This document shows positions 63,791 through 64,000 of a stretch of 64,000 nucleotides of DNA, piece by piece. Position 1 is the stretch's first letter, and each line of letters starts with the position of its first letter. The position numbers and the translations under genes are program-made. Under the pieces are notes generated by a model, which saw nothing but the letters and a program-made list of their open reading frames with translations, was not told the origin of the DNA and ran no database searches. Source of the DNA: Paraburkholderia lacunae. GTDB lineage: Bacteria; Pseudomonadota; Gammaproteobacteria; Burkholderiales; Burkholderiaceae. The stretch lies in the NCBI RefSeq assembly GCF_003353175.1, contig NZ_QHKS01000013.1, positions 62,001-126,000 of the forward strand. The letters are read 5' to 3'.

Positions 63791-64000
63791 ATGGTTAAGT
63801 CAGTCAAGGCGCGGCACCTGTTGATCGCTGCTATCTGCACAGCTTTGATAGGTTGCTCGAGCGTGCCGCCAGTCGCGTACTCGGGGATCCCGTCATCCAC
63901 CTATTTGCGACCCAATACGCAGGACGACTCGACCCGCGTGCCATATCGCTTTGCGCCCCAGACAGACTGGCAGAAGTACACCAGGCTGATCATCGACCCG
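63791..64000 (+). CDS. DUF3313 domain-containing lipoprotein (partial)
   Basis: The start of a lipoprotein, cut by the window end after 70 residues. ATG 63791 follows GGAGAGAT. The lipobox LIGC ends a hydrophobic leader (LLIAAICTALIGC). The body matches DUF3313: SGIPSSTYLRPNTQDDSTRV and WQKYTRLIIDP. Family role is unknown. A TetR-like operator lies upstream. Confidence 0.85.
   Translation, partial: MVKSVKARHLLIAAICTALIGCSSVPPVAYSGIPSSTYLRPNTQDDSTRVPYRFAPQTDWQKYTRLIIDP

Overview
The window looks like part of a replicon from a high-GC betaproteobacterium of the Burkholderia/Paraburkholderia/Caballeronia group. This is inferred from gene content: a cepacian-like (bce-type) exopolysaccharide set, an ECF41 sigma factor, and DUF3455, DUF3313 and Burkholderia-style secreted lipoproteins. 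Several gene fragments, repeats and long gene-poor gaps mark it as accessory DNA rather than core chromosome. No rRNA, tRNA, CRISPR array or intact insertion sequence was seen.

Layout. 1-3.3 kb: a catabolic run (histidine phosphatase end, APH-type kinase, SDR, acyl-CoA dehydrogenase) matching the kinase plus ACAD logic of 4-hydroxyacyl-CoA breakdown. 3.5-10 kb: two LysR regulators, an ECF41 sigma factor with its carboxymuconolactone-decarboxylase partner and a secreted cupin, an Ohr/OsmC peroxidase and an AraC regulator. 10.7-13.8 kb: a YjbH-type outer-membrane protein and a lipoprotein. 14-18.5 kb: a decayed acetoacetyl-CoA reductase, a repeated terminator-rich element and small hypothetical genes.

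18.5-54.4 kb: the exopolysaccharide region. galU, ugd, manC, gmd and fcl supply UDP-glucose, UDP-glucuronate, GDP-mannose and GDP-fucose. A WcaJ-type transferase starts the repeat unit on undecaprenyl phosphate. Five glycosyltransferases extend it and four acyltransferases could decorate it. Wzx flips it, a Wzy-like protein polymerises it, and Wza with a tyrosine phosphatase/kinase pair (Wzb/Wzc) exports and controls it. A secreted beta-helix protein may trim the polymer. Most genes from 24.3 to 41.8 kb overlap or nearly touch, as in one operon. From 42 to 48 kb the DNA is more AT-rich, more loosely packed, and bracketed by a 55-bp direct repeat carrying pieces of an SGNH-hydrolase-like gene.

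Three full-length GlxA/AraC-type regulators and one decayed copy surround the cluster. Each has a palindrome of the form CGCCAA-N4-TTGGCG, or its core, upstream. This is the most coherent regulatory signal in the window.

54.4-64 kb: a second copy of the repeated element, a scar joining two truncated genes, then stress and housekeeping genes: DUF1330, SDR, DUF3455, UspA, DsbA-like, a secreted phosphodiesterase and the start of a DUF3313 lipoprotein behind a TetR-like operator.
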